Source: Rhodospirillum rubrum ATCC 11170 (GTDB lineage Bacteria > Pseudomonadota > Alphaproteobacteria > Rhodospirillales > Rhodospirillaceae). Taken from it: DNA of 64,000 nucleotides. A model generated the notes under the pieces. It ran no database searches and was not told the origin of the DNA. It worked only from the letters and a program-made list of their open reading frames with translations. Positions within the stretch are counted from its first letter, which is position 1, and each line of letters begins with the position of its first letter. A program made the translations under genes and the position numbers. Positions 61,202 to 64,000 of the stretch are shown one piece after another. The stretch lies in the NCBI RefSeq assembly GCF_000013085.1, contig NC_007643.1, positions 3,812,501-3,876,500 on the forward strand, given 5' to 3'.

Positions 61202-61969
61202 TCAGACGACCAGCCGGACCGCCAGTAGGGCGAGAATCCCGGCGTTGATAATCAACAACACCGGCGCGACCGTGTCCATAACGCCGCGCCAGCGCGCGGT
61301 GGCGATCTGCCCCAGAACCCCCACGCCCAAAAGCGCCGGAATCGTGCCCAGGGTGAAGGCCGCCATGCCCATCGCCCCGGCCAAGGCGTTGCCCGTCGCC
61401 GCCGCGGCGGCCAAGGCGCCATAGAGCAAACCGCAGGGAATGAAGCCGAGCAGCAGGCCCAGGCCGTAGCCGCGCCAGCCGGTGGGGGCGGCGAACAGGC
61501 CGCGCGCCCGTTTGCCAAGAGCACCCGACCACCAGCGCTCCAGCCGGCCGAGACCCGGCATCGGCAGGTGCAGCCGGGGCAGGGCCTGCCCGAGGAACAG
61601 CAGGGCGGCGAGACCGAGCAGCACCGCCGAAAGATCCTTGAGGACGGCGAAGCCGTCGAGCGAGCCGGCAAGCAGCCCGACCGAGGCGCCAAGCAGGCTG
61701 TAGGTGGTGCCGCGCCCAAGATGATAGGGCAGCAGGGCCGCGCCGGTCAGCCGGTGCCATTCGCGCATGCGCGCCGCCGGAATCGTCGCCATGCGGGCGT
61801 TCACCTGCGAGAGCACGAAGGGACCGCACATCCCCGTGCAGTGCAGCAGGCTGCCGGTCAACCCGGCCAGGAACAGGGCCGACAGAATCCCGCCCTCGGA
61901 GACGACGACGGCCTGACAATGGGCGATCCCGGACTCGAGGATGGCCAGAAGAACGGCCTGCTGGTCCAT
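61202..61969 (-). CDS. TauE/SafE or DsbD-2-like membrane protein
   Basis: This 255-residue protein has six or seven membrane helices with paired Cys motifs, GSLLHCTGMCGPFVL near the start and LLGFIPCGLLYGALA in the middle, typical of the DsbD_2/sulfite-exporter-annotated group found near cytochrome oxidase genes. A function in copper or thiol transfer across the inner membrane is likely. It precedes the SCO1-like gene by about 35 bp. Confidence 0.82.
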   Translation of the reverse strand: MDQQAVLLAILESGIAHCQAVVVSEGGILSALFLAGLTGSLLHCTGMCGPFVLSQVNARMATIPAARMREWHRLTGAALLPYHLGRGTTYSLLGASVGLLAGSLDGFAVLKDLSAVLLGLAALLFLGQALPRLHLPMPGLGRLERWWSGALGKRARGLFAAPTGWRGYGLGLLLGFIPCGLLYGALAAAAATGNALAGAMGMAAFTLGTIPALLGVGVLGQIATARWRGVMDTVAPVLLIINAGILALLAVRLVV

Positions 61970-61987
61970 GGGGCGCGCCTTTTCGCT

Positions 61988-62863
61988 CTAATCGCCAATC
62001 AGCGGGGTCGCCGATCCGGGAATCGATTGCATGGGATCGGGCCAGACCTCGCCACCGCACCCCTGCTTGGGCGGGCTCCACCAGGCCAGATCGCGGGCCA
62101 GCGGCACCACATCGCCCAGAACCACCAGGGCCGGCGGCGCGATGCCCAGGCGATCGCGCTCCGTCACCGCCTGGGCCAGGGTGGTGATATGGACCCTTTG
62201 GGCGGCGGTGGTGGCGTCGGAGACGAAGGCGACCGGCGTTTCGCCCGACCGGCCATGCTCCATCAGCCGGGCGGCGATCACATCAAGGGTTTTGAGCGCC
62301 ATGTAGAAAACCAGCACCGGCAAGCGGGCCAGGGCTTCCCAATCGAAGGTATCGGGAACCTCGCCGGTCGCCGCATGGCCGGTGACGAAGGTCACGGTGG
62401 CATTGGTGTCGCGGGTGGTGGCGGGAATGCCGGCATAGGCCAGCCCGCCCACCCCGGCCGTCACCCCGGGGACGATGCGAAAGGGCACGCCGGCGGCGAC
62501 CAGGGTCCGCGCCTCCTCGGCGCCGCGCCCGAAGACAAAGGGATCTCCGCCCTTGAGACGGACGACCCGCTTGCCGGCCCGTGCCAGATCGACCAGCCGG
62601 GCCGAAATATCGGGCTGGCTATGCGAGGGGCGGCCGCCGCGTTTGCCCGCCGGGATCAACACGGCCTCCTCGCGCGCCAAGCCAAGGACCCGGCCGTCGA
62701 TCAGGGCGTCGTGGACCACCACATCGGCCTCGGCCAGGGCATGGGCGGCCAGCACGGTCAGCAGGCCGGGATCGCCCGGACCGGCGCCAACCAGCCACAC
62801 CCAGCCGGGTTCGACGGGAGGAAGGGCCAACCCGAGTCGGGAAAAGGCGAAAGACTGTTTCAT
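61988..62863 (-). CDS. cobA: Uroporphyrinogen-III C-methyltransferase
   Basis: This 291-residue enzyme makes precorrin-2 with two SAM-dependent methylations, committing uroporphyrinogen to cobalamin or sirohaem. It has VWLVGAGPGDPGLLTVLAA, VVVHDALID, VVRLKGGDPFVFGRGAEE, VPFRIVPGVTAG and LPVLVFYMAL, all standard. It lies 18 bp before the DsbD-like gene, in the same minus-strand run that ends with cobB. It lacks the CysG dehydrogenase domain. Confidence 0.95.
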   Translation of the reverse strand: MKQSFAFSRLGLALPPVEPGWVWLVGAGPGDPGLLTVLAAHALAEADVVVHDALIDGRVLGLAREEAVLIPAGKRGGRPSHSQPDISARLVDLARAGKRVVRLKGGDPFVFGRGAEEARTLVAAGVPFRIVPGVTAGVGGLAYAGIPATTRDTNATVTFVTGHAATGEVPDTFDWEALARLPVLVFYMALKTLDVIAARLMEHGRSGETPVAFVSDATTAAQRVHITTLAQAVTERDRLGIAPPALVVLGDVVPLARDLAWWSPPKQGCGGEVWPDPMQSIPGSATPLIGD

Positions 62864-62918
62864 GGCGGCACGCTACACCGACGCGATGGTGAATTTCCAG
62901 TGGCGGGTGACGGCTTTT

Positions 62919-64000
62919 TCACCCGCCCCCGTCGATAACAGGTCGGGGCGCGGAGCGGGTTCCTCGGCCGACCAGCCGATCCGGCTCCTCGGAGGGGGCG
63001 GCGGGAAGGGTGAAATGGAAGCGCGTGCCGACCCCGGGGGCGCTTTCGACGAAGATGGTGCCGCCGTGCTGTTCAACGATTCGCCGACAGATCGCCAGCC
63101 CAACCCCGGTGCCCGGATAGCGGTCGGCGCCATGGAGCCGGCGGAACAGGGCGAAGATCTGGGCACCGTGGACGGGGTCGAGGCCGATGCCATTATCGCT
63201 CAGGGTGAAGCACCACAGACCCGAGGCATCCAGGGTTTCGGCGGCCTTCAGGGTGACCTCGGGAACGACATCGGGGCGGCGGAACTTCAAGGCGTTGTCA
63301 AACAGGTTGACCATCACGTCGAACAAATCGCGCCGCCGCCCGAGAACGCTGGGAAGCGGGTCGATGCGGATGGTCGCGCCGCTGGCGGCGATCTCGTCGG
63401 CCAGGGCGGAAACGACCTCGCGCGCCAGATCGGCGGTGTCGACGACCTCGTGGAACTGGCCATCGCGACCGGCCCGGGCATAGATCAACAGATCCTGGAT
63501 AAGATCGCGCATCCGCCGGGCGCCGGTGATGGCGAAGATCATATGGTCGCGGGCCGGCCCGTCCAGGGCGTCGCCCAGATGGCGTTCAAGAAGCTGACAA
63601 TGGCTGACCACGGCGCGCACCGGTTCTTGAAGGTCATGGGCGGCGATCTCGGCGAAATGCTGCAGCTCGCGGTTCGAGGCGGTCAATTCGACCACCGAGG
63701 CCCGCAAAGCGTCCTCGGCGCGCTGGCGCCGGGTGATATCGGAGACGACGCCGATCAAGCCGCGCACCGTGGGATCGCCCGGTTCGCGATAGGGCGAGGC
63801 GGTGATCGAGATCAGCTTGTGGCGCCCCGAGACGTCGTGTTCCATCGCCTCCCACACCCGCGTCCGCCCCTCGCGCAGCACAAGGGCCTCTTCGGCGCGG
63901 TGGCGGTCGTAATTCTCGCTGCGCAGAACCTGCTCCATCCGCTGACCGAGGATTTCGGCGCGGCTGCGGCCCGAGGCGGTTTCGAAAGCCAGATTGCAGC
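62919..64000 (-). CDS. PAS-domain sensor histidine kinase, partial
   Basis: The gene continues beyond the right edge: codons before the ATG at 63938 stay open and encode PAS-like sequence (FETASGRSRAEILGQR). Visible parts are two PAS domains, the second ending GLIGVVSDITRRQRAEDAL. The H box is HFAEIAAHDLQEPVRAV (phospho-acceptor His), and the ATPase domain has NLFDNALKF, LSDNGIGLDP and GTGVGLAICRRIVEQHGG. The kinase resembles bacteriophytochrome-type or cyanobacterial Cph1-like kinases in its H box, but the sensor part is outside the window. Confidence 0.88.
   Translation of the reverse strand, partial: CNLAFETASGRSRAEILGQRMEQVLRSENYDRHRAEEALVLREGRTRVWEAMEHDVSGRHKLISITASPYREPGDPTVRGLIGVVSDITRRQRAEDALRASVVELTASNRELQHFAEIAAHDLQEPVRAVVSHCQLLERHLGDALDGPARDHMIFAITGARRMRDLIQDLLIYARAGRDGQFHEVVDTADLAREVVSALADEIAASGATIRIDPLPSVLGRRRDLFDVMVNLFDNALKFRRPDVVPEVTLKAAETLDASGLWCFTLSDNGIGLDPVHGAQIFALFRRLHGADRYPGTGVGLAICRRIVEQHGGTIFVESAPGVGTRFHFTLPAAPSEEPDRLVGRGTRSAPRPVIDGGG

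Noticed and set aside
1-64000. CRISPR array
   Set aside because: No regularly spaced identical repeats with unique spacers; the hairpin row at 9352 has variable stems and lies in a former coding region.

Overview
The window looks like the chromosome of a purple non-sulfur alphaproteobacterium close to Rhodospirillum (R. rubrum or a near relative). This is inferred from the high G+C, the FnrL-controlled cbb3 oxidase genes, the intracellular PHA depolymerase and the rpmH-rnpA-yidD-yidC-engB-argB order. No database search was possible.

Layout. 1-3650 is accessory-rich flank: a degenerate-repeat spacer, an IS1595-type element whose transposase carries an in-frame TGA, a sulfotransferase gene and an internally deleted ISAs1-type transposase. 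3650-13447 is a ~9.8 kb element integrated in the 3' end of tRNA-Arg(ACG). It is bounded by a 19-bp direct repeat, with a tyrosine integrase beside the intact tRNA. It carries a HigA-like regulator without a toxin gene, a serine recombinase, a T7-type major capsid protein as its only recognisable structural gene, a small unknown protein, a Rha-type regulator with a broken second Rha copy, and an AbiJ-like abortive-infection protein. The rest of its noncoding DNA holds degenerate tandem repeats, three related long-range stem-loops, a tandem row of small hairpins and one sequence resembling a T7-class promoter. This element is the most unusual part of the window and could be a phage satellite or a heavily reduced podoviral prophage.

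13.5-20.3 kb returns to host genes: a lipoprotein, gamma-glutamyltransferase, xanthine phosphoribosyltransferase, panB-panC (pantothenate) and an FnrL-type oxygen regulator. 20.4-33.1 kb is the microaerobic respiration region. ccoG-H-I-S (assembly of cbb3 oxidase) and ccoN-O-Q-P (the oxidase) lie on the minus strand, separated by a proline-rich membrane protein, an OmpA-type lipoprotein and rlmN. Perfect FNR boxes sit upstream of ccoN and upstream of fnrL, so the regulator and its target share one signal.

33.2-41.6 kb holds an rRNA methyltransferase, an AbrB-type membrane protein, a histidine kinase and the rpmH-rnpA-yidD-yidC-engB-argB block. At 41.8-42.7 kb a dapA paralogue of clearly lower G+C interrupts the host sequence between argB and a HAD phosphatase. 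43.5-51 kb carries an XRE regulator, a PAS-GGDEF-EAL protein, a flippase plus glycosyltransferase pair and rmuC. 51-57 kb carries def-fmt-truA with an SMR transporter, a YgjP-type metallopeptidase, a YcgN-type protein and phaZ. 57-62.9 kb carries an Ada/AlkA-ogt alkylation-repair pair, cobB, a SCO1/SenC copper chaperone, a TauE/DsbD-like membrane protein and cobA. A PAS histidine kinase runs off the right edge.
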